This document shows positions 38,680-47,014 of a stretch of DNA of 64,000 bases, in pieces; position 1 is the first letter of the stretch; each line of letters starts with the position of its first letter. The notes under the pieces were generated by a model. It made no database searches. It was given only the letters and a program-made list of their open reading frames with translations, and was not told the DNA's origin. The DNA lies in the NCBI RefSeq assembly GCF_002556545.1, contig NZ_CP022685.1, forward strand, positions 62,001 through 126,000, given 5' to 3'. Source of the stretch: Streptomyces formicae. Its GTDB lineage: Bacteria; Actinomycetota; Actinomycetes; Streptomycetales; Streptomycetaceae. The position numbers and the translations under genes were made by a program.

Positions 38680-40530
38680 ATGAGATTGCGCAGAGCGCTG
38701 GGCGCCGCGGCGGGGGCCGCGGCACTGATTCTGCTGCCGGGCCTTCCGGCGTACGCAGATCCCGGCGATCCGACGCCCAGGGGGGAAGCCACCGCGCCCA
38801 CGGCGGTGGACAAGGCTGAGGAACCTGCCACCCCCGCCACCCCGCCGCCTCCGGTCCCGGCAGGCGGTGACGAGGACGCGCGCGGGTTCACACCGGCCGA
38901 CGCCGACGACTACTGGACGCCTGAGCGCATGCGGGCCGCGAAGCCCGTCCAGGAGCAGGAGGCCAAGCGGTTCTCCGCTCCGACCAGGATGCCGCGCTCG
39001 GCCAGTCGGCCGTTCGAAGGGCTGCCGATCGTCGGCACCTTCTTCTGGAACGACGGCACCAACACCGGCCGCTTCTGCGGCGGCACGGTCGTCAAGAGTT
39101 CCGGCAAGAACATCGTGATGAGTGCCGGTCACTGCTTCGACGACCAGGACGCGCGCAAGAACCTTACGTTCGTGCCGCAGTACGACGACGGCAAGAAGCC
39201 GCACGGAGCCTTCACCGTCAGGCCCGGACGCATCTACGTCGACAAGCGGTACCTGTCCAAGGGTCCTGACGCCGCCGCGGACCTCGACTTCAACTTCCTG
39301 CAGCTCGAGCCGCGCGGCGGGAAGAACGTCGAGGACGTCGTCGGCGGAGCCGAGCTGAAGATCAACGCCGGGTACGACCACTCCCCGGTCCGTCTGATCG
39401 GCTACCCCGCCAACCAGAAGCGCCCGCTGGACTGCACGGACAAGACCGTCCGCTACAACAGCACCGACCCGAAGATTCCCGGCAGTTTCCTGCGCATCCA
39501 GTGCGACAAGTACTCCGGCGGCGCCTCGGGCGGCCCGTTCCTCATCAAGCAGGGCACCGGCTGGGGCATCATCGGCGTCATCGGCGGCTGGAAGACCGGC
39601 GGCGACAAGGACGACATCTCCTACAGCTCGTACCTCGACGGCGACGCCAAGGCGCTGTACGACGACGCGGTCAACAACCGGCAGCCTGCCGGGCGCGGCG
39701 TCCTGGGCAAGGCCGAGACCTGGAAGCACGCCGAGACGATGGCCGGTGGCTACTTCACCGACGGCAACCCCGGTACGTGGGACTACTCCGACCTGATCGT
39801 GCGCTGGTCCGACGGTGAGGTCACCCTGTACCGCGGTTCCGGTGAGGACGCGGACAACTTCGACAAGGAGATCCGCCTCACCGGGCCCAACGACACCTGG
39901 AAGCACGCCGCCACCATGGCGGCCGGGGACTTCACCGGTGCCGACCGCGACGACCTCATCGTCCGCTGGTCCGACGGCGAGCTGACGCTCTACCCCGACG
40001 TGGACGAGAAGGGCTTCCATGGCGAGGTCCAGCTGCAGAAGCCCAACGCCCTGTGGAAGAACGCCACCTCCATCACCGGGGGCCGCTACACGAGCGACAA
40101 CAAGTGGAGCGACGACCTGCTGGTGCGCTGGAGCGACGGCGAGGTCACCCTCTACACCAACGTCAACCGTGACGGCTTCCACGGCGAGAAGCAGCTGTCC
40201 GCGCCCAACGGGACCTGGAAGCACGCCTCGACGCTCACCTCGGGCGACTTCACCGGAAACGACCAGCACGACCTGATGGTCCGTTGGACGGATGGCGAGC
40301 TGACGCTCTACAAGGACATCGACCAGAACGGCTTCCACGGCGAAACTCAGGTCAAGAAGCCCAACCGGCTCTGGGAACACGCCACGGTCCTCGCCGCGGG
40401 CGACTACACCGAGAACCGTCACCCGGACGACTTCCTGGTGCGCTGGTCCGACGGCGAGGTCTCGATGTACCCGGACGCCGACGAGACGGGCCTGAACCGC
40501 GAGATCACCCTGGTGTACCCGCCTGCGTGA
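38680..40530 (+). CDS. Secreted trypsin-like serine protease with C-terminal WSDGE repeats
   Basis: A 616-residue extracellular protein. After the signal peptide (LGAAAGAAALILLPGLPAYA) and an Ala/Pro/Glu propeptide-like region, an S1-family protease domain spans about residues 110-330, with His in VMSAGHCF, Asp probably in AADLDFNFLQL and Ser in SGGASGGPF. The rest (about 350-616) holds six FG-GAP/VCBS-like blade repeats, each with a version of LIVRWSDGEVTLY. Such C-terminal domains bind carbohydrates or fold as beta-propellers. ATG 38680 is favoured over an in-frame ATG five codons earlier. Ends in a strong terminator. Confidence 0.9.
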   Translation: MRLRRALGAAAGAAALILLPGLPAYADPGDPTPRGEATAPTAVDKAEEPATPATPPPPVPAGGDEDARGFTPADADDYWTPERMRAAKPVQEQEAKRFSAPTRMPRSASRPFEGLPIVGTFFWNDGTNTGRFCGGTVVKSSGKNIVMSAGHCFDDQDARKNLTFVPQYDDGKKPHGAFTVRPGRIYVDKRYLSKGPDAAADLDFNFLQLEPRGGKNVEDVVGGAELKINAGYDHSPVRLIGYPANQKRPLDCTDKTVRYNSTDPKIPGSFLRIQCDKYSGGASGGPFLIKQGTGWGIIGVIGGWKTGGDKDDISYSSYLDGDAKALYDDAVNNRQPAGRGVLGKAETWKHAETMAGGYFTDGNPGTWDYSDLIVRWSDGEVTLYRGSGEDADNFDKEIRLTGPNDTWKHAATMAAGDFTGADRDDLIVRWSDGELTLYPDVDEKGFHGEVQLQKPNALWKNATSITGGRYTSDNKWSDDLLVRWSDGEVTLYTNVNRDGFHGEKQLSAPNGTWKHASTLTSGDFTGNDQHDLMVRWTDGELTLYKDIDQNGFHGETQVKKPNRLWEHATVLAAGDYTENRHPDDFLVRWSDGEVSMYPDADETGLNREITLVYPPA

Positions 40531-40575
40531 AAGCGCTGAGCCGGTAGCGCGCGGACACGCCCGGCGCTGAGGTCC

Positions 40576-40607
40576 GGGAGCCCGGGGAGGTTTTTCCCCG
40601 GGCTCCC
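40576..40607 (+). terminator. Terminator of the serine protease gene
   Basis: Perfect 12-bp stem GGGAGCCCGGGG / CCCCGGGCTCCC with an 8-nt loop containing five T, 45 bp after the stop. Directly followed by the VanR-type box. Confidence 0.85.
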
Positions 40608-40616
40608 CCAGGGTCG

Positions 40617-40645
40617 TGCGATTTTCGATACGCGGACGATATCCG
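40617..40645 (+). promoter_or_regulatory. VanR-type box upstream of vanS
   Basis: TTTTCGATACG-N4-CGATA core within a 29-bp element (TGCG at one end, CG at the other). The two CGATA half-sites start at 40626 and 40637, 11 bp apart, as expected for an OmpR-family regulator. The same element occurs at 53472 and, inverted, at 44663. 22 of 29 positions are the same in all three. Confidence 0.65.
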
Positions 40646-40726
40646 CCGACCCGCAGACTTCATCCATGCGTTTCTCGAGCGTCGGACGGCGCAATGCCGC
40701 GGCATCCGCCACCGGACCCTAGGGTG

Positions 40727-41818
40727 ATGACCGTGGACAGGCAGCCCGGCTTGAGCGTGCGTCTCAAACTCACCCTCAGTTACGCGGGATTCCTCATGCT
40801 CGCGGGCGCCTTGCTGCTCGTTGCCGTGGGGGTGTTCCTCCTGCGCCAGGGGTGGCTGCAAACCAATGAGTCGGGGGCGGTGCGGGTCACTCCGGGCACC
40901 CTCTTCGTCCGCAGTTTCGCCCCGACGGCAGCCGGGGTCATGGTGTTCCTCCTGGTGTTCGGCCTCCTGGGAGGGTGGCTCCTCGCCGGACGCATGCTCG
41001 CTCCCCTGGACCGCATCACGCACGCCACCCGCACGGCCGCGGCCGGATCGCTCTCCCACCGGATCAGGTTGCCGGGCCGCAAGGACGAGTTCCGCGAGCT
41101 CGCCGACGCCTTCGACATGATGCTCGCGCAGCTCGAAGCGCACATCGCGGAACAGCAGAGGTTCGCCGCCAACGCCTCGCACGAGCTGCGCACCCCGCTC
41201 GCGATCTCGAAGACCCTGCTCGATGTGGCCCACACGGACCCGGACCACGACACGGGCGAACTCATCGACCGCCTGCGCACCGTCAACACCCGGGCGATCG
41301 ACCTCACCGAGGCCCTGCTCCTGCTCAGCCGCGCCAACCAGCGGTCCTTCACCCGCGAGAAGGTCGACCTGTCCCTCGTCGCCGAGGAGGTGGCCGAAAC
41401 GCTCTACCCGTTCGCGGAGCGGCACGGTGTCACCCTCAGGACGAGCGGCGACATCGTCTCGACGAGCGGTTCGCCCGCGCTCCTGCTGCAACTCACCACG
41501 AACCTCGTGCACAACGCGATCGTCCACAACGCGCCGGGCCGGGGCACCGTCTGGGTCCACACGAGCGCCCACGCCGGGGCCGTGGTCCTGGCCGTCGAGA
41601 ACACCGGTGAGCACCTCACCCCCCAGTTGGTCGCGACCCTCACCGAACCCTTCCAGCGCGGCACCGAGCGCGTCCACACCGACCAGGCGGGCGTCGGCCT
41701 GGGCCTGGCCATCGTCAAGACCATCACCGAGGCGCACGACGGAACCCTCACGCTCACCCCCCGCCCGGCCGGTGGGCTCCGCGTCACCGTGGAACTTCCC
41801 CCGGCATCAGGAGGGTGA
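40727..41818 (+). CDS. vanS: VanS-like sensor histidine kinase
   Basis: A 363-residue membrane kinase. Two helices (LSYAGFLMLAGALLLVAVGVF; SFAPTAAGVMVFLLVFGLL) frame a short extracellular sensor loop, followed by HAMP (RMLAPLDRITHATRTAAAG), the dimerisation/phospho-His motif SHELRTPLA with His near residue 152, and ATPase boxes (N box NLVHNAIVHNAP, G box GVGLGLAIVKTI). The sequence is close to the S. coelicolor VanS as I recall it, which responds to vancomycin-type glycopeptides. No regulator gene adjoins it; the matching VanR-like gene is 13 kb away and shares the promoter box. ATG 40727; a GTG one codon before is possible. Confidence 0.85.
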   Translation: MTVDRQPGLSVRLKLTLSYAGFLMLAGALLLVAVGVFLLRQGWLQTNESGAVRVTPGTLFVRSFAPTAAGVMVFLLVFGLLGGWLLAGRMLAPLDRITHATRTAAAGSLSHRIRLPGRKDEFRELADAFDMMLAQLEAHIAEQQRFAANASHELRTPLAISKTLLDVAHTDPDHDTGELIDRLRTVNTRAIDLTEALLLLSRANQRSFTREKVDLSLVAEEVAETLYPFAERHGVTLRTSGDIVSTSGSPALLLQLTTNLVHNAIVHNAPGRGTVWVHTSAHAGAVVLAVENTGEHLTPQLVATLTEPFQRGTERVHTDQAGVGLGLAIVKTITEAHDGTLTLTPRPAGGLRVTVELPPASGG

Positions 41819-41854
41819 GACCGATGCCGACGGCGGGCGGCGGCCCTACGCTGT

Positions 41855-41883
41855 TCCGCGAGCCCGTCGAGCGGGCTCGCGGA
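41855..41883 (+). terminator. Terminator between vanS and the NACHT gene
   Basis: Perfect 12-bp stem TCCGCGAGCCCG / CGGGCTCGCGGA with a 5-nt loop, 37 bp after vanS. It makes independent transcription of the next gene likely. Confidence 0.8.
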
Positions 41884-41914
41884 CCGCGGGCTTCGCCGGT
41901 GTGGAGGTGGGGGC

Positions 41915-44620
41915 ATGGATCCAGGTGTCGTCTCCGCCCGGCTGGCCTCCAGCGCCGTGGCCCCCTTGGTGAAGAAGCTGTTCGTGAGCGCGGGGGCGGG
42001 CGCCGGTCTCGTCGACCGTCCGGTGCGGGTCTCCTCTCTGGTGTCCTTCTCCGGTGAGAAGCGGACGCTGACCGGGCGCGATCTCGTCAAGATCGCCACG
42101 GAGCTGCTGCGCAGAGCGCTGGGTCCTGTCAGCGCGCACGAGCGGCCCATCGCCGCGGCCGAGGAAGAGCCCGTCGCGCTGGCCCTGGCCCACACGCTGT
42201 ATCGCCTGGGCGAGTTGGAGATGGACGACGTCCAGGCCGTTCAGCTCGGCGCGCCCACCCTGGTCCGGGCACTGAAGGAGGCGGGCCCCGATGTCACGCG
42301 TGACCTGTCCGCCGACGCGGCGCAGCTGCACGACACGCTGTTGGACAACGCGTGCCTGCACATCCTGCACTTCTTCACGCAGCGGTCGACGTTCGTGGCC
42401 CGCACGCTCGTACGACAGAGCGGCCAACTCGCCGACGTGATAGCGAAGACGGATCTACTGCTGGCCAGGACACCGGCGCCGTTCTCCAAGGACGCGCTGT
42501 TCGAGGAACGGTACGCGGCTCACATCGTGAACAAGCACGGCATGCTCACGATCTACGGGATCGACCTCTCCCGCTCCCCCGACCAGTGGCCGCTCGACAC
42601 CGCCTACCTCAGCCTCGAGGCGGACCTCGCCCACGAGACCCGCCAGGCCCCGATCCGGGCGGAGCACGCGTTCCACGGACGTGACCGCGTGCTGCTGCGC
42701 GGCGTCGCGGGCTCCGGCAAGACCACCCTGGTGCAGTGGCTCGCGGTCACCGCGGCCCAACAGGACATCAACGTCATCGGCAGTGGCGACTCCGCTCTCG
42801 TCCCCCTCATCAGACGCGTGCCGTTCGTGCTGCCCATGCGCACCCTCACCCGCCAGCACGCCGACCTGCCCACCCCGGAGGAGTTCCTCAGCCGGACCCG
42901 CTGCCCCCTGGCCGCCGCGCAGCCGCCCGGGTGGGCGGACCGGGTGCTCGCGGCGGGGCGCGGCCTGATCCTGGTCGACGGGACGGACGAGGCGCCCGCC
43001 AACGTGCGGGAGCGGGCGCGGCGTTGGCTGCAGGACCTGCTCAGCACCTACCCCGGGAACCTGTGGCTGGTGACCTCCCGCCCGTCGGCCGTGCGCGACC
43101 GGTGGCTCGCCGCGGAGCAGTTCACCGAGCTGTCCCTCGCCCCCATGCGCCAGCACGACGTCACGTCGTTCATCCACCGCTGGCACAACGCGGCGCGCAG
43201 CGTGAGCGCCGAGGAGGAGCGGCATCTCCTCGACGCGTACGAGGTCTCCCTCAACCTGGCGGTCCGCACCAAGCACGACCTCGCCCGGCTCGCGACCAAC
43301 CCGCTGATGTGCGGCCTGATCTGCGCGCTGCACTGCGACCGGCGCGGCTATCTGCCCAGCGGCCGCAAGGAGCTCTACGAAGCCGCGCTTTCCATGCTGC
43401 TCACCCGGCGCGACCTGGAACGGGACATGGCGCCGCCGGACGGCATCGAACTCACCGAGGAACCCAAGATCCGTCTGCTGCAGCGCCTCGCCTACAAGTT
43501 CATCCTGAACGGCAAGGCCGAGCTGGACCGCAGTCACGCGGAGCGGATCATCGAACAGACCCTGCCCGGCGTCCCCGTGGCCGCGGCCCAGGGCGACGCG
43601 TTCGCCATCTTCCAGCACCTGCTGCTGCGCAGCGGTCTCCTGCGGGAACCCGCCGTCGGCAGCATCGACTTCATCCACCGCACCTTTCAGGACTACCTGG
43701 GGGCCAAGGCCGCCGTCGAAGAGGGCGACATGTCCCTCCTGGTGCTGCGGGCCACCGAAACGCAGTGGGAGGACGTCATCCGTATGGCGGTCGCCCATGC
43801 CCGGCCCGGGGAATGCGCCGAGTTCCTGATGGACCTGGTACGGCGGGGCGACAGTGCCACTTCCTCGTACCGCAGGAGTCAGCTGCACCTCCTGGCGACG
43901 GCCGCCGTCGAACACGCCACGGAGCTCGCGCCGCGGGTGCGGGCCGCGATCAACGAGCGGGCCGGCGCCCTCATCCCGCCCAGGAACCTGGCGCAGGCGA
44001 ACGATCTCGCCGGTATCGGCACCGTCGCGCTCGAGCTCCTGCCCGGCCCGGACGGGCTGACGGACGACGAGGCCCTGTTCACCGCGCACACCGCCGTGCT
44101 CATCGGTGGCGACGCGGCGATTCCGGTGCTCGCCCGCTACCAGGCCCACCCCACACCCCAGGTCAGACAACTGCTGTGCACCGCGTGGCACCGCTTCGAC
44201 GCGGTCTCCTACGCGGAGAGCGTGCTCTCTGGGCTGGTCGGCACCGGCGTGTACCTGGAGGTCACCGGTGCCGAGGAGCTGGCCGTCCTGGGCCGGATGA
44301 GCAGTCCGCGGCAGGTCAGGGTGGCCGCGGGCTTCACCTCCAGCGATCTCGTACGGGAGTTGCGGGCCGACCGCCTGACCCACCTGTGGTTACCGGGCGA
44401 CCAGTCCGTCACCTGGTACTGGCTCGCGGCCTTCCCGCGACTGGAATCGCTCACCTTGGGCCCGGCCGAGGAGCCGATCGACGTCTCCTCGCTGGCGGCA
44501 CACCCCACCCTGCGGCTCCTGCGCCTACCGCAGCACCAGCTCATAGCGGGCCGGGACTCACTGGGCGACGGCGTGATCGTGTCCCGCTTCCCGCACGACG
44601 GAGAGTTCGGTCACGACTAG
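41915..44620 (+). CDS. NACHT NTPase with N-terminal helical domain and LRR-like C-terminus (NLR-like, candidate antiphage)
   Basis: A 901-residue intact NACHT protein. Residues about 1-240 are an all-helical domain (VVSARLASSAVAPLVKKLFV, LTGRDLVKIATELL) of the NACHT N-terminal helical type. Walker A GVAGSGKTT lies near 265, Walker B GLILVDGTDEAP near 351, and the winged-helix segment NPLMCGLICALHCDRRGYLP near 455. The C-terminal third is helical repeats ending in a leucine-rich stretch (LTHLWLPGDQ, FPRLESLTLG, PTLRLLRLP). This NLR-like plan is shared by bacterial NACHT proteins shown to defend against phages. ATG 41915 follows GGAGGTGGGGGC. No nuclease or other effector is fused; the helical N-terminus may be the effector. 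Confidence 0.85.
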   Translation: MDPGVVSARLASSAVAPLVKKLFVSAGAGAGLVDRPVRVSSLVSFSGEKRTLTGRDLVKIATELLRRALGPVSAHERPIAAAEEEPVALALAHTLYRLGELEMDDVQAVQLGAPTLVRALKEAGPDVTRDLSADAAQLHDTLLDNACLHILHFFTQRSTFVARTLVRQSGQLADVIAKTDLLLARTPAPFSKDALFEERYAAHIVNKHGMLTIYGIDLSRSPDQWPLDTAYLSLEADLAHETRQAPIRAEHAFHGRDRVLLRGVAGSGKTTLVQWLAVTAAQQDINVIGSGDSALVPLIRRVPFVLPMRTLTRQHADLPTPEEFLSRTRCPLAAAQPPGWADRVLAAGRGLILVDGTDEAPANVRERARRWLQDLLSTYPGNLWLVTSRPSAVRDRWLAAEQFTELSLAPMRQHDVTSFIHRWHNAARSVSAEEERHLLDAYEVSLNLAVRTKHDLARLATNPLMCGLICALHCDRRGYLPSGRKELYEAALSMLLTRRDLERDMAPPDGIELTEEPKIRLLQRLAYKFILNGKAELDRSHAERIIEQTLPGVPVAAAQGDAFAIFQHLLLRSGLLREPAVGSIDFIHRTFQDYLGAKAAVEEGDMSLLVLRATETQWEDVIRMAVAHARPGECAEFLMDLVRRGDSATSSYRRSQLHLLATAAVEHATELAPRVRAAINERAGALIPPRNLAQANDLAGIGTVALELLPGPDGLTDDEALFTAHTAVLIGGDAAIPVLARYQAHPTPQVRQLLCTAWHRFDAVSYAESVLSGLVGTGVYLEVTGAEELAVLGRMSSPRQVRVAAGFTSSDLVRELRADRLTHLWLPGDQSVTWYWLAAFPRLESLTLGPAEEPIDVSSLAAHPTLRLLRLPQHQLIAGRDSLGDGVIVSRFPHDGEFGHD

Positions 44621-44662
44621 ACGCTCCGCCAGCCGCCGGTCGGTGACGGCCCCGGCGGGGGT

Positions 44663-44691
44663 CGTGTATCGCGGACGTATCGAAAAACGCA
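44663..44691 (-). promoter_or_regulatory. VanR-type box upstream of the TPR/pseudo-protease gene
   Basis: Same 29-bp element as at 40617 and 53472, on the minus strand (core TTTTCGATACG-N4-CGATA; half-site complements at 44667 and 44678). It lies 71-99 bp before the start at 44762, right after the NACHT stop. Confidence 0.6.
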
Positions 44692-44761
44692 TACGTCCCG
44701 GCAACATCACCGCGTCTTCAGTAGAGCCATGAACCCTCGTGCTCGGCGACAAGGAGAAGGC

Positions 44762-46069
44762 ATGGCTGACGACAGGAGATGGGGACGGCGCTCGCTGTTA
44801 CGGAGCACTGCCGCTCTGGCCGGGGCCGCCGCGACCGCACCGCTGCTGGGCGGGACGGCCTCGGCGCTGGCCGGGAGCGGTGACGCGGACGCGCTGTTCA
44901 AGGCCGGGGAGTTCGAGCGAGCCGGTCGTGCGTACGAGGAGGTCTTGCGGAAGGATCCCGGGAACCTGCACGCGGCCCGGCGGCGCGGCCAGGTCGGGCT
45001 CCTCGGGAACCATTTCCGCGACGCCGAGAAGTACCTCGAGACCGCCGTCCGGCTCGCGCCCGACGACAAGGACGCCCACTACCTCCTGGGCGACTGCTAC
45101 ATGCGACAGGACGAATTCGCCCGGTCCGTGCCGCACTGGCGGGCGGCCGGTGAAGAGGCCTACGCCAAGTGGTTCGCGGCATTTCGTGGCGAGCCCTATC
45201 AGGTCCGGGGCGACATCGCGCGGCTGCCGTGGCAGCAGACGGATCCGGCGCCCCTGCTCCACGCCTCGGTCAACGGCGGGTCGCCGCGGCTCTTCACGTT
45301 CTACACCGGCGCCACGAACGTGAGTCTGACGGCGTCCGCGGCCAAGGAGGCGGGACTGAGCCCCGTCGCCAGCCAGCAGGTCGACGTCGAGGGCGGGAAG
45401 GTCTGGGCGCACTACGGGATCCTGGACTCCTTCGCGCTGGGCGACATCGAACTGCGCAACATCCCCGTCGGCTGGTCGGCGACGGAGTCGGGCAAGGACG
45501 TCGGCACTGCCGGCGAGGGCATGATCGGCACGTGGGTCTTCGCCCACCTGCTCACCACGTTCGACTACGCGGGCCGACAGCTGATCCTGCGTCGCCGTAC
45601 TCCCGAGGCGGCCCGGCAGGCGCGTGCCACTGCCACACGGGCGGGCGTCGAGCCGCTGCCGATGTGGCTGGCCGATCAGTACGTGCACAGCAGGGGCAGC
45701 GTCGCCGGACAGGACGGGTCCCGCGAGGGGGTCGTCGGCGTCAACTTCGGTGGGAGCGGCGGCGAGAGCGCCGCGGTCGTCTTCGGGGAGACCGCCGAGC
45801 GGTTGGGGATCCGCAGCGACTACGACCGCCCGATCGGGACGTTCGCCCACAGCCACCCGGCCGTCACCTACCCCTGCTACCCGAAGGAGATCCGCCTGGG
45901 CGACGCCTCCGCCGAGGAGATCTACTGCGAGACGCACCCCCAGGCCACGCTCGCCCCCTACGGATTCGACGTGCGGGCCGCCTTCTTCCACAGCTTCCAC
46001 AAGCCCTACAACGTGACCCTCGACTTCACCGGCATGCGTCTCTACGTCGCCCGCGGCAAGGCCGTGTGA
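44762..46069 (+). CDS. Tat-exported TPR protein with degenerate retropepsin-like domains
   Basis: A 435-residue exported protein. RRWGRRSLLRSTAALAGAAATA is a twin-arginine signal (two blocks). Residues about 45-135 form TPR-like helix pairs (ADALFKAGEFERAGRAYEEVL; DAHYLLGDCYMRQDEFARS). The rest has two retropepsin-like lobes, but the catalytic Asp-Thr-Gly is replaced: first lobe TFYTGATNVSL (Tyr for Asp), second lobe VVGVNFGGSGGES (no Asp). It is therefore probably a non-catalytic binding protein. ATG 44762 follows AAGGAG. The VanR-type box lies upstream, so it may belong to the cell-wall-stress response. A strong terminator follows. Confidence 0.75.
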   Translation: MADDRRWGRRSLLRSTAALAGAAATAPLLGGTASALAGSGDADALFKAGEFERAGRAYEEVLRKDPGNLHAARRRGQVGLLGNHFRDAEKYLETAVRLAPDDKDAHYLLGDCYMRQDEFARSVPHWRAAGEEAYAKWFAAFRGEPYQVRGDIARLPWQQTDPAPLLHASVNGGSPRLFTFYTGATNVSLTASAAKEAGLSPVASQQVDVEGGKVWAHYGILDSFALGDIELRNIPVGWSATESGKDVGTAGEGMIGTWVFAHLLTTFDYAGRQLILRRRTPEAARQARATATRAGVEPLPMWLADQYVHSRGSVAGQDGSREGVVGVNFGGSGGESAAVVFGETAERLGIRSDYDRPIGTFAHSHPAVTYPCYPKEIRLGDASAEEIYCETHPQATLAPYGFDVRAAFFHSFHKPYNVTLDFTGMRLYVARGKAV

Positions 46070-46075
46070 CCGCAG

Positions 46076-46108
46076 GGTGCCCGGCCGTGCACAGCACGGC
46101 CGGGCACC
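46076..46108. terminator. Bidirectional hairpin terminator
   Basis: Perfect 15-bp stem GGTGCCCGGCCGTGC / GCACGGCCGGGCACC with a 3-nt loop, between the TPR gene (+) and snapalysin gene (-). It can serve both. Confidence 0.88.
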
Positions 46109-46131
46109 GGTGTGCCGGGGCGTTCTCGGAG

Positions 46132-46713
46132 CTATGGCGCGTCCACCACCAGCGGAGCGCCGGTCGCGGTGTGCGCTGCGACGCGGTTGGCGTAGGCGGC
46201 CTCGACGCGGGACTGCTCGGCCGCGTCGGGAACCGCGTTCCTGCACGCCGTGCCTGCCGACGAGCCCGACATGAGCTGGGAGCACGGGCCCGGCTTGGTG
46301 TCCGGCAGGCCCAGGTTGTGGCCGATCTCATGGGCGGCGATGCGGGTCTTGTCGTACCCCTGGCTCACCGCCTGACTGCCGAGTTCGACGCGGCCTCGGC
46401 CGCCGGGGCGTACCGGGCCGATGGTGGCCTGGGGCCAGCCGGTGGTGGCGACGATCTGGATCTCGGCCCGGGTACCGGGCGGGGCCTCGACCAGTTTGAC
46501 GTTGTCCACGTTGTTGTTCCACGAGGCGACTCCGGCGGCGATCGCCGCCTCCCAGCCCCTGGCCTGGCTGTCGTCGAAGCGGAGCGTCACCACGGCGGAC
46601 GCGGACGCCGCCGAGGTCGTATCGGTGGCGGACGCGGCGTGCGCCACCGGTGCCGTGGTCAGGGCGGCCGCTGCGGCTATGCCGGCCAAGGCCAGCCGTC
46701 TCAAGTGCAGCAT
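46132..46713 (-). CDS. snpA: Snapalysin-type small zinc metalloprotease
   Basis: A 193-residue secreted protease of family M7. Signal peptide LALAGIAAAAALTTAPVAHA; the mature enzyme has the metzincin zinc motif AAHEIGHNLGLPD (HExxHxxGxxD), with CSQLMSG as the following Met-turn region and a Cys pair (CSQ, ACRN). Snapalysins are neutral milk-clotting endopeptidases typical of Streptomyces. ATG 46713 follows AAAGGACC; a longer upstream reading is rejected because it precedes the signal peptide. LysR-type SnpR regulators often adjoin snpA, but none is seen here. Confidence 0.92.
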   Translation of the reverse strand: MLHLRRLALAGIAAAAALTTAPVAHAASATDTTSAASASAVVTLRFDDSQARGWEAAIAAGVASWNNNVDNVKLVEAPPGTRAEIQIVATTGWPQATIGPVRPGGRGRVELGSQAVSQGYDKTRIAAHEIGHNLGLPDTKPGPCSQLMSGSSAGTACRNAVPDAAEQSRVEAAYANRVAAHTATGAPLVVDAP

Positions 46714-47014
46714 CGCGGTCCTTTCGGTTGTGGAGGGGGCTCGGCACATTCCGGCGTGACGGTACATCGTCAAACTCACGCAGCAGCAGACCTTTAGCGG
46801 TCAAACTTTCCGCGTGCGGGGGTGCCGCCGGAGACGGTCCGGAACGCGGACGGAGTCGCCGCCCCACAGGGTCCGGGATTTGACGAGACCGCTCTTCGGA
46901 TAGCACGCTTCCCTGCTGACCTGCGCACTTGGCGGTCCTGCCGCCCGTGCGCGCGAGCACCCCGTGCCGCGCGCCCCGGCCCTCGTGTGCGAATCCCCCT
47001 CAGCAAGGAACCTC
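46714..47014. other. Divergent promoter region of snapalysin and BCCT genes
   Basis: 301 bp with the promoters for both genes presumed inside. I see ribosome sites at both ends (AAAGGACC for 46713, AAGGAACC for 47015) but no strong dyad or conserved box, and no VanR-type box. Confidence 0.5.

Noticed and set aside
38629..40422. 597-codon open frame antisense to the serine protease
   Set aside because: Valine/glycine-rich shadow, repeat-like only because the sense strand has blade repeats.
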